Positions 55,001-64,000 of a DNA stretch of 64,000 nt are shown here, in pieces. This stretch comes from Iris pallida (lineage: Eukaryota; Streptophyta; Magnoliopsida; Asparagales; Iridaceae): NCBI GenBank assembly GCA_029216955.1, contig JANAVB010002199.1, positions 13,270,417 to 13,334,416 on the forward strand. The letters run 5' to 3'. Numbering within the stretch: position 1 is the first letter of the stretch; every line of letters starts with the position of its first letter. The position numbers were made by a program, and so were the translations under genes. Below the pieces are notes generated by a model that had not been told where the DNA came from, made no database searches, and saw nothing but the letters and a program-made list of their open reading frames with translations.

Positions 55001-56779
55001 CACTAGAAGACATTTAGAAGAATCTTCTTCCAGACAACTCTTGACTTCAGTAGATGCTGCAGCAGAAATTCTAATGGCATCTCCCACACCTGTTTCTGAA
55101 TCTGGGAGCAAAACTCTTGAAGAGAATGAACAGAGGGGAGATCTTATCCCAAGAACTGAGGTTGAAAAGCCTGGAGAAAACATCTTGGAGGAAGAACAAA
55201 ATGTTGTACGACCTCATTCACCTGTCGCGGAGACTACTCAACCTCCTCTTACTCCCAGGACTCTTCGTGAAGAAGAAGACCGTAAAATGATTGCAGCTCT
55301 GGAGGATTGCAGTTATAGCCTGCAAGACGATTAAACTGCCACTAGCAGTGGGGATGCAGCAGCAGAAGAAGAAGAAGGCGAAGAGAGTTCTTCGACTGAA
55401 AATGTTGATGAGTATATACAAGATCCTGAAAAGGATAACGAAGAACATATATCTCTTGATACTGCCGATGATATTTTAAATCCTAAAAAGGATATTGAAG
55501 TGGAGGCATCTGTAGAAAATGTTGCTGAAAATTCTGTTAAAAATGTTGAGACAGAAATATCTCCTGAGGAAGCAGCCGATGAAGGCGTGCTGAAAGAAAA
55601 TCCCGCCACCGACCCTCAAGTTATAAGAACGAGATCTAGCAATCTTCTCTCTTTTAAAATGAACTGATAACTAATATCTTCATTTTGTAATTCTTCCAGA
55701 TCTTGAAATTCTGCCAACACCTCCAACGGACCTGGCTATGGTGCCGATACCAACGGTGGTTGTTAGTAGTAGTCATCACTTATCTTGTGGTTCTGAGGCG
55801 GGCAGCAGCCAGGCTGTCGTAGCTGAGGCTACTTCTGTTCAAAAAGAGTCTATTCCAGCAAGGGATGCACTTGTTGTTAGACCAAACCAAGGTAAGATTT
55901 GTTCTTATTTGATCTTCTTGTTCATCAGCAAACAATTAGTAAAATAACAATTTTACTACTGCAGAGGATCAAACAGGAGGAGCGACCAGTTCTACTCTGG
56001 CTCCTCTATTTAAAGAACCTGTTGTCCAACCACAAAGAATCGAGCAACCTGCTACCCCATCCTCAACAGGGATAGCAGCGACTCCTGGAACTTTGGCCAT
56101 CAATCAACAAGTTGTCCAGTCTTTTACCAGATGCTTCTTCGAGTCGCTGGGATCTCTTGTCCATAAAATGATAGAGAAAGAAGGGGCTGACTTCATTATG
56201 GTTAGGAAGCCAACTTCTTTCTTAATAAGAGCCATAAGAGACCAAGGAGACGAAGCTCAGGCCACTCTCCTTGAACACATTTTGAACGAATTAGAAGTCT
56301 CCATCAAGAAGTACAAGGAGCTCAAGAAGAAGGATATAGATTCTTTAGTACAAGCTAAATTTGAGCGACTGGCTCAAGCTGCTGATATGGAAAGGTTAAC
56401 CCTTCAAAATCTGTTAGAGGCTCATTCTGCAAAATCAGCTGAATACAATTCTAAGATAGAATCAGTTACTTTAATGGCTGAAAGCAAAGGACGGCGACTT
56501 GCTGAGCTGAAAGCAGAAATTACTCGCCTCCAACAAGAGTTTGAAAAAGAAACTGTTAATCACCAACTGGTGATTGAACAATTCAATGCTTTAATTGAAG
56601 AGAGGAATGAGTATGAGACAACCCATGGTGCAGAAATCACCCGCCAGACAGTGGATATGCCCATTTTTGATAAAGAAAGCGGGATGGAGGAAGCGAGAAA
56701 GATAGTAGCATCAACCTACGAAGAAGAGCTGCAGACACTGAAGCAGCAAATTGATAATCTGATTGTCCCTCCTTCTTGA
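52040..56779 (+). pseudogene. Antisense four-exon PMD-like / coiled-coil gene (element C), best copy
   Basis: Exons: 52040-52163 (MAPRRSNAVATAAAKGKA), 52540-about 55617, 55700-55891, 55965-56779; about 1,400 codons. Residue about 295 shows FLALAERYNYRTGTFMTPGG and about 465 LAGFLTYWLRRFVVPGSS, the pattern of plant mobile domains (a conserved block before a variable predicted fold, with W and GVLFAAVKLVFGY). KKRRREE at about 790 and HRKKRVVTRR suggest nuclear import; an acidic stretch follows; exon 3 has SSHHLSCGSEAGSSQAVV; exon 4 is a coiled coil. Only two in-frame stops occur: TAG at 54468 (TGG in A) and TAA at 55332. The intron-2 donor is TT rather than GT at the position used in A. Related to MAIN/MAIL1-type PMDs by pattern only; function inferred. 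Confidence 0.83.
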
Positions 56780-57004
56780 TTAAAACTTTTGTATTTTTAT
56801 GTTTGTTGCTGTAGCTGCGTTTCTGAAATGCCTCATATTTTGATATAAAAGACATTTTGTTATGGCTCTATTATTTATTGTATATCTTATTCAGATATAA
56901 ATAATAGATAGACATGATATATTTATTATCTCAATTTGACAACTTAATCGAAAACGACAAGTTGCTGATGTGAATAATGAACGATGATAAATCATCAATG
57001 TATG
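56780..57004. other. Spacer between antisense genes (C)
   Basis: 3' flank of the PMD gene (GATATAAAAGACATTTTGTTATGG) followed by AT-rich sequence colinear with 13087-13379 of A but shorter. No ORF. Confidence 0.55.
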
Positions 57005-57412
57005 TGAAATGAATGAACGGGGAAAATCGTCAAACGATAATGAACGAACGGGTGAATCGTCAAATGATAATGAACGAACGGGTGAACCGTCAAATGATGA
57101 TAAATGAACGGATGAACCGTCGGGTATTTAATGAACGGACGAACCGTCGGATGAATGTGATAAATGAACGGATGAACCGTCAGGTATTTAATGAACGGAC
57201 GAACCGTCGAATGATGATAAATGAACGGACGAACCGTCGGGTATTTAATGAACGGACGAACCGTCGAATAATGATAAATGAACGGACGAACCGTCGGGTA
57301 TTTAATGAACGGACGAACCGTCGGATGAATGTGATAAATGAACGGATGAGGTGTTTAATGAACGGACGAACCGTCGGATGAATGTGATAAATGAACGGAT
57401 GAACCGTCAGGA
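57005..57412. repeat. ACGG-ACCGTC minisatellite (C), about 13-16 units
   Basis: Units of 22-30 bp with core AACGGACGAACCGTCG, alternating with spacers GGTATTTAATG and ATGATAAATG. Higher-order pairs of about 55-60 bp repeat at 57170-57300. Longer than the homologous array in A (13380-13662). It translates to NERTNRR repeats in one frame by chance; not counted as a gene. Confidence 0.9.
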
Positions 57413-57446
57413 GAATGTATCGCTTCGTTAGTTGAGGAACTTCTGC

Positions 57447-57456
57447 CTATAAATAT
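57447..57456 (+). promoter_or_regulatory. TATA box of small antisense gene (C)
   Basis: CTATAAATAT, 47 bp before the ATG at 57503. Confidence 0.72.
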
Positions 57457-57502
57457 AGCAGAAATCTGACAGGAACGAACACTTCTACTCTTCAACATAA
57501 AA

Positions 57503-57823
57503 ATGTCTTCTAGAGAAGCATCTAAGAAGGCTGAGATTGCCCCGAAAGTTCAGAAGGGCACTGAAGATCGCCCTGCCGATCCAATTCAGCCGAAGGAGGC
57601 AGAAGTATGTGAGGGTTCGTCTGCACCCCAGCCACCGCGGGACATTCTGGACTTCCTGCTCGAACCAGGAAGGACTAAAGAAGAAGAAGCCATGAGGATG
57701 GCCGCCTGCAAGTTTCTCGTGGGATCTAGCAAGGAGGTTCTCGGCTCTTTTGCTGACCGCATTTTTGAGAAGGAAGACAGTGGTCCTCGTCCCAATGTAG
57801 AAAAAGATGATAGTGACCTTTAA
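57503..57823 (+). CDS. Small antisense gene (106 aa), intact, unknown function
   Basis: ATG at 57503 (MSSREASKKAEIAPKV) to stop at 57823. The 106 residues are charged and mostly hydrophilic; the core PPRDILDFLLEPGRTKEEEA and CKFLVGSSKEVLGSFADRIF is shared with A, where substitutions are largely conservative and the frame is kept although the start is lost. A helix around residues 45-90 is likely. No domain recognised. It has its own TATA box and minisatellite upstream, separate from the PMD gene, and runs tail to tail into gag-pol (stop at 57910). A real gene is likely because the frame is preserved in two diverged elements. Confidence 0.65.
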   Translation: MSSREASKKAEIAPKVQKGTEDRPADPIQPKEAEVCEGSSAPQPPRDILDFLLEPGRTKEEEAMRMAACKFLVGSSKEVLGSFADRIFEKEDSGPRPNVEKDDSDL

Positions 57824-57845
57824 ATTTATGTACTATCATATAATG

Positions 57846-57868
57846 AAATAAAATTTTGAATTTTATTT
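57846..57868. terminator. Palindromic poly(A) signal shared by convergent genes (C)
   Basis: AAATAAAA and TTTTATTT arms around TTTTGAA; AATAAA on both strands, as in A at 14092-14107. Confidence 0.5.
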
Positions 57869-57909
57869 ATGAACTTGATTCTGTCTGATGATTTACAAGC
57901 ATTTTACAT

Positions 57910-60900
57910 TTATACATAATACTTCTTTAAGAATTTGCCATTGATAGGCATCATAGCAACTCGACCATCAAGCTCCGAAAGCTGATAAGCTCCATTTGAG
58001 AAGACTTTCTTTACAACATAAGGACCTTCCCACTTCGCATCGAATTTTCCTTTGCTCATATGAGTCATAGTCATAGGACGTCTGACCGTTAGAACAAGTT
58101 CTCCTTGCTGAAATGTTCTGATTTTAACTTTGCGGTTGAAAGTCTTTGAGATGCGGGCTTGGTATAACTCAATGTGCTGTTGAGCCATTAATCGCTTCTC
58201 ATCAAGTGCTTCCAATTCTTGAAGTCGAAGAAGGTCGTTATTCTCTATAGTGAGCTCATTAGCAATGGCAATCCTTAAAGAAGGAATTTGCAGCTCTAAA
58301 GGAAGGACAGCTTCACAGCCATACACCAAAGAAAAAGGTGTAAAGCCTGTGGGATTGCGGACCGTAGTTCGGTAAGCCCAAAAACATTCACCAAGTTTCT
58401 CGCTCCAATTCTGTTTGTTAGTGGATACAAACTTCTTAAAGCGCTTAATAATGGTTTTGTTAAAGGCTTCAGCTAAACCATTAGCGGCAGGATTGTATGC
58501 TGTTGAGGCGACATTGTCAATCCGGTGATCATCGCAGAATCTGGTGAACTTCTGGCTGATGAATTGAGGTCCATTGTCATGGATGATTCTTCGAGGTACA
58601 CCAAATCTATATATGACATGGTGTTTAACGAAGTTGATGACACTGCTAGTCTTGACTTCAGCCAGAGGTATAGCTTCAGCCCACTTAGAGAAGTAGTCGG
58701 TTATTGCTAATATGAACCGATGTCCTCTAGAAGAAGGAGGATTGATAGGACCTATGACATCCATGCCCCAAGCTTCGAAAGGCCAAGAAGCAGCAGTCGG
58801 GTGTAAAAATTTCGATGGTTGATGAATGAAGTCTGCATGGATTTGACAAGCACGACATTTTCTTGCATATTCAATGGCATCTTATACCATAGAGGGCCAG
58901 TAGTAACCCATACGTCTAATGCGATCCTGTAATTTAGGACCAGGTTGATGTGCTCCACAAACACCATCGTGAGCTTCACACAACACTTGTTTGGCTTCAT
59001 CACCAGCGAGACAACGTAGGAGAAGACCGTCATAAGTTCGTCGATAGAGAGTTTTGGTAGTTTAATTGTAGTAGAATCGGAGAGATCGTCGACGAATACT
59101 CGTAGCCTCCTTAGGATCTTCAGGGAGTATGTCATGAACTACGAAATCGATAAAAGGAGTTCTCCAGTCTTCATCGATAACATTGACTTCAGCGAGATTA
59201 CTGAATTCAATATTGCGATTGTTTTCAATACAGAATAGCTCTCGATTGGAAATAACCACCACCTGTTGTCTTTTGATAGGGATGGCTAAGACAGCTGCAA
59301 GATTGGCTAAAGCATCTGCTTCGGTATTGCAAGCTCGCCGAACATAGTCGATGAAGAAAGCTTTGAATGATATAGCTATATTGATTGCTGCTTCATGATA
59401 AGGCACCAGGTCTTGATGACGGACTTCATAGGTTCCTCTAACCTGATTAACAACCAGCTTAGAATCACCGTAGACTTCGAGATATTCAACATTCAGTTGT
59501 TTGGCTAACTGAAGGCCGATGAGTAGAGCATTGTACTCTGCCACATTGTTGGAGCAAGGTTCATCTAAAGAGTAGGCTCTTTGGATAATTGATCCGTCTG
59601 GAGAAACGAGGACCACTCCAACTCCTGCTACAATAGCACCATTTGGTCCAATTCTCGATGCACCATCAAAGAATAGACGCCAAGTTGGAAACTCTTCAGA
59701 GATCATGTTGACTTCTAACGTCTCGTCTGGAATTTCGTCATAGAGTTTAGATGTTTCAGGCACAGGATGAGCTGCTAAGAAGTCCGCTAGCGCTTGACCT
59801 TTAACAGACTTTTGTGGAACGTATACCATGTCATATTGAGCTAGCAGGATTGCCCATGTAGCCAGCCGAGAATTAAGTGTGCTAGGCTTCTTCATGAGTA
59901 CCCGAAGAAGATTAACTCGAGATATGACATGAATAGTTTGGCCAATGATGTAATGCCTCGTCTTTTGCACAGCAAACATGAGAGCCAGGCATTCTTTCTC
60001 GACCGGACTATAACGGTGTTCAGCACCAATCATAGTTCGGCTAAGATAATAGATAGCCTGTTCATGACCTTCTTTGTTCTTTTGGGCAAGTAAAGCACCC
60101 AATGAATGATCCATGGCACGGACATACATCAAGAATGGAATGCCAGAGATAGGTGGCACCAAGACTGGTGGGTTCATAAGATATCGTTTGATATCGTCGA
60201 ATGCTCGTTGACACTCTTCAGTCCAAACGAAAGATACACCTTTCTTCATTAATTGAGTGAATGGTCTACAGCGTCCAGACAAGTTCGAAATGAATCGCCT
60301 GATGTACGCAAGTCGGCCTTGGAATCCTCGTAGCTCTTTTAGGTTGCGTGGAGGACGCATCTCTTGGATGGCTTTGATCTTCTCGGGATCCACGTGTATA
60401 CCCTTAGAGGTAATGACAAAGCCAAGAAATTTGCCACTAGAGACACCCAAGAATGACTTGGTGGGATTTATCTTGAGCTGATGTTGACGCATGAGATTGA
60501 AGATTGTTCTCAAATCTTGGATATGATCTTCTTTTAGACGACTTTTGACGGCGATATCGTCAATATAGCATTCGACTGTCTTGCGAAGATGTTCTCTAAA
60601 GATGGTACTCATAGCCCGTTGGTAGGTTGCACCAGCGTTCTTGAGACCAAATGGCATCACTGTGTAGCAATAGACTCCCCGGGGAGTACGGAAAGATGTG
60701 TGCTTTTCATCTTCGGGATGCATTTTGATCTGATTGTATCCAGAGAATCCATCCATAAAAGATATTCGTTCGAACCCACAAGTATTGTCAATCATGACGT
60801 CTGTGATAGGAAGAGGAAATTCATCTTTTGGACATGCTTCTTTAAGATCCCGAAAGTCGATACAGACTCGAACTTTGCCAGTTTTCTTTAAGACTGGAAC

Positions 60901-63900
60901 AATATTAGCTACCCAATCAGGATGTTGTTCTTCTCGAATAAAGCCGCAAGCAATAAGCTTCTTGACTTCATCATCAATTGCATCCATCATTTCAGGTTTA
61001 AATCGCCTTTGTTATTGTTTGACTGGTTTAGCATTAGGAAGAATGTTCAGCTTGTGAGTAGCAATCTTAGGATCTAAACCTGGCATGTCTTTATAACTCC
61101 AGGCAAAGACGTCGATGTATTCTTTAATAAGAAGAATCAACTCTTGTTTGTCTGCTTCTGGAGACGACTCGCTTTCTCCTACATCAATTTGAACTAATTG
61201 ATCTTCAGTAGGAGGTTCACGTTGTTCAAAGCGAAGTACCCATTGGTTATCCATATGTTGAGCCCAAGGATCTGTTTCAGGACTTTCTTCAACGTCTTCA
61301 TCATAGCCTTCTGGTAGTTCAGCGGAGACCATGTTAGATGATACGATCAGCCTGTGAACTTCACCAATGCTAGTATCAGAATCCCAAGATCTAGAATCAG
61401 ATGAATTAGAGCATTCTTCACTGTCTGAGTCAGAGGCTGCTGGGGATAACAGTGGAGGAGAAGTATATCCGAGATCTTTCTTAGTCCTGCTGTAATACAT
61501 TTGTGATTTTCCTTCCGGAACAGTCGTGCGGATAGGAGTTCGTCTACCTTTACCGTAATTGAGGCCACTTTTGAAGTCATAGCCCATTTTCCGGATGATG
61601 TCTTTTGATTGTTGACTATAACGATGGAACTGGAGACGTCCCGTATCGTTAAGTTTGCTATCATCCGTATAGATGAATTGTTTTTCTGGTCCTTTACTAA
61701 AAAGTACTGGACTTTCACCTTTCTTTAGAGAAGGGTGAATACGGTAAGAATCATCTGGATCTTCAAGTGAGACTTCTGTCTGAAGAGATTGTACAACTCC
61801 CATTGTAATTGATTGGAAGCTATCTAACATATCCAAATAGCATTTAGTATAATAAATAACATCAGTATACTGGAAAGTAGGTGCTTTTTCATTGATTTGT
61901 ACATTAGTATTTACAACAGGACCTTTAGCCTTAGTAGGCTTGGTCAGATTAATTACAAGAGGGGGAGAAGAAGAACGTGGAGGACGCTTGTTACGACGGA
62001 GGTCGATAACAAGTGGCTCTGAAGAGGTGAGCTCCTTTTTTTCCTTGTTGCGAGTGAGATCAACAACAAGTGGCTCAGAAGGAGTGAGTTGCTTTTTGTC
62101 CTTATTACGACGTAGGTCGATAACAAGTGGCTCAGAAGAGGTGAGCTCCCTTTGATCTTGATCAGAATCAACTGATTTCTTTTGAATTGGCAAGTGAATA
62201 GCCAGTGGTTTAGAAGAATGAGGATGTGAAACTCGCCCTTTGACAGGTATGATAAGAGTATCTTTGGGCATTGTTTCTTGTTCTTCTTCAGTGTCTAAGG
62301 CTAACACAATCTTCATGAATTCATCCTTGTACATCCGAGCGTCGTTGCAGTACGCTTCAACGCCTTTGAAGGGATAAAGATCCGCAACCTCCTTGTGAAC
62401 CATTCCTTTATCATCAACATATTTAAAATATTGATGAAGGGTTGATGGAACAATATTGTGCTCATGTAAGAATGGTCTCCCCAATAGTGCATTGTAAGAA
62501 CAACCAAAATTGTCAATGATGTAGAATGTAACTTTTGTGCGAAGATTGCCTATTTGGAGTTTTAGGCGAATCTTGCCCAAAGGTTCGCTTCTTCCCTGAT
62601 TAAATCCAAGGACAGTAGTGATTGTAGTGGAGAGACTATGTACAGGAATTTTCAAAGCATCGAGCATCGTCTTCGGCATGATACTGAGAGCAGACCCTGG
62701 ATCTATCAGAATACGATCGACTTTCATCGAATCGATATATCCTGTATAGTAAAGAGGACGGTCATGCCTGTTGTCTTCCATCAGCATGTCATCTTGTGTG
62801 AAAGTTATGTTTGGAATCAATTCCTGAACACTATTACAAGAGACTGGTTCTGTTTTGGACTTTTTGAGAAAGGTTAGACAAGTTTCTGCTTGCATAAGAG
62901 CTTCACTTAGAGTTTCTCGCGTCTCTTTGGAAAGACGCAAGAGTTCAAAGATAGACAACTTTGCTGGTGTATTGGCTAGTTGAGCCAATATATCGAAATT
63001 GTAAGGTTTCTCAAGCCCAGTAGGAGATGATTTCTTCAAGGATTTGTCGAAGCGAACTTGTTGCTTGCCTTTGTCAGCCGTTGTTGGCTTGGGAGGAATT
63101 GATACTACAACTAGTAAAGATGTAGAAGGAACCTCTTCAGTAGAAGCAGGTTATGCCGGAGCAGGTTCAGAAGAAGAAGCAGGATCCTTTTGATCTTCAG
63201 AATGATCTTTCAAATAGGCTTTCCCTGATCTGGTGCCTAACAGAATCTCTTCGTCAACTATGGGATCAAAAGATACCATGTTGCAAATTTTGGTTTTGCC
63301 TTTAGAACGAGTTTTCTTTTTGGAAGAAGAGGACAACTCAAATTTCGGAGCAAGATCAGGATGGATCCACATAATTTCATCGTTGTCAAGAGACAAGGGA
63401 ACAAGACTTTCATTTAATGGAAGTGGAAGATTTTCAATCTCAAGAGTAGCTTTAGGAATTGGAATGACACCGTGATGTACCATCTGTAGAGGGAAGTCCC
63501 CAAATTGGACTGAAACCATGTTGGCAGTGACAGTCTTTTCATCTTGTTGCAAGGTAACAACTCCAGCATTAACAAGCTCTTGGATTTTACCTTTGAGTAC
63601 ATAGCATGCTCTAGTAGGATGTCCAATGAATCGGTGATAGACACAATACTTAGGATGATCGGTCTTACCGACTTCATCAGATTTCTTTGGGTCAGGGAGT
63701 TGAATTTTATTGCTTTTGAGTAAACACTCAAAGATGCTTGCAGTGTCATTCTCGTCAAAGGAATATTCCACTTTCGGACGAGGTTCCCTTGGTGGAGGTA
63801 CAGAAGGGGTAGAAGTGGATGTAGGCGGAGCTAAATTGACAGCCAAAGATTCTTTGTTTTTGTTCAAGTTAATGTTCAAAGTATCTTTTGCTTTGCGATT

Positions 63901-64000
63901 GTTCTGGCGGTTGCCACCACCTGAATTCTGATGCTCATCTCGATCAGGGTTAGACATTTGTACCCCCAATTGTTTGAATTTGTCGGCACTCACTTCAGCA
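57910..64000 (-). pseudogene. gag-protease-RT-RNase H-aRNase H-integrase (element C), gag N-terminus off window
   Basis: A single frame with A-like order and four premature stops in view (63151, 61012, 59062, 58882; all TAA). From right to left: gag C-terminus (KFKQLGVQMSNPDRDEHQ; knuckle CVYHRFIGHPTRAC), protease DPGSALSIMPK (about 62700), linker with three SEPLVIDL units (62000-62150), RT with CIDFRDLKEACPKDEFPLPI and a YIDD box (about 60560), RNase H, second RNase H (FFDGAS, NVAEYNAL, YGDSKL, TEADALANLA), integrase with AHDGVCGAHQ, CRAC and intact DDE motifs (MDVIGP, HDNGPQF, NGLAEAF) in an open 284-codon stretch 57910-58764. The 642-codon stretch 59062-60990 holds RT and both RNases H without a stop. 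Confidence 0.92.
62000..62155 (-). repeat. Coding tandem repeat in protease-RT linker (C), three units
   Basis: Three units with SSEPLVIDLRRNKDKKQL-like sequence, against four in A. Confidence 0.82.

Larger units (their letters stand above)
50868..64000 (-). mobile_element. Ty3/gypsy Tat-lineage element C, 3' two thirds
   Basis: Same family and layout as A: 3' LTR (50868-51768), polypurine tract, two plus-strand antisense genes, then integrase to gag on the minus strand up to the window end. Nucleotide similarity to A is high but clearly below that of A's own LTR pair, so the two are independent insertions of related subfamilies. GTAGG at 50863-50867 should be repeated beyond the 5' LTR off window. 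Confidence 0.92.

Noticed and set aside
57013..57381. 122-codon frame rich in NERTNRR
   Set aside because: It is the translation of the minisatellite unit; A's homologous array does not keep the frame.
57005..57412. CRISPR-like repeat array
   Set aside because: Units and spacers are both variable and related, the host is a plant and no cas-like gene exists.
1..64000. Host protein-coding gene, tRNA or rRNA
   Set aside because: Every supported coding stretch falls within a transposable element; no cloverleaf or rRNA-like sequence was noticed on reading, though no dedicated scan could be run.

Overview
The window is intergenic repeat DNA from a flowering-plant nuclear genome. I see no ordinary host gene, rRNA, tRNA or CRISPR array. 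The assignment rests on the element types: a CACTA DNA transposon with a TNP2-type transposase, Ty3/gypsy elements of the Tat lineage (two RNase H domains) and a Ty1/copia Sirevirus. I cannot name the species.

Layout. (1) 1-4465: 5' part of a CACTA element on the minus strand, with its terminus at 4465, a broken transposase and an unusual 5' region (fold-back, microsatellites, C-rich block, subterminal repeats). (2) 4466-6286: 3' end of a Tat element, 'E' (plus), into which the CACTA element landed. (3) 6287-50663: Tat element 'D' (plus), about 16 kb of its own sequence, broken by four insertions: E in its 5' LTR; the full-length Tat element 'A' (minus, 7180-23956, TSD CTGCC) in its leader ORF; solo LTR 'F' (30947-32873, TSD TATGT) in the RNase H region; and a full-length Sirevirus (33725-43427, TSD TGGGC) in the integrase. 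(4) 50664-50867: scrap of an older copia RNase H gene, the target of D on its left and of 'C' on its right. (5) 50868-64000: Tat element C (minus, same family as A), cut by the window edge in gag.

The most interesting system is shared by A, C and D. Between the end of pol and the 3' LTR, on the opposite strand to gag-pol, lies a complete gene unit: its own TATA box, a short first exon, a large exon coding a plant-mobile-domain (PMD)-like protein with basic nuclear-localisation stretches and an acidic tail, and two further exons ending in a coiled coil. Its introns sit at matching places in all three elements. Introns survive retrotransposition here because they run antisense to the genomic RNA. 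A and C also carry a second small antisense gene with its own TATA box behind a minisatellite of ACGG/CCGT units; it meets gag-pol tail to tail at an AT-rich palindrome that can supply a poly(A) signal to both strands. E and F keep reduced versions of antisense transcription units.

All copies here carry stops or frameshifts, many of the TGG-to-TAG type expected from methyl-cytosine decay, so this locus is silenced and decaying. Relative ages from LTR pairs compared by eye: Sirevirus youngest (about 11 differences in 946 bp), A intermediate (about 96% identity), D oldest (about 90%). Element names A, C, D, E and F are local labels.
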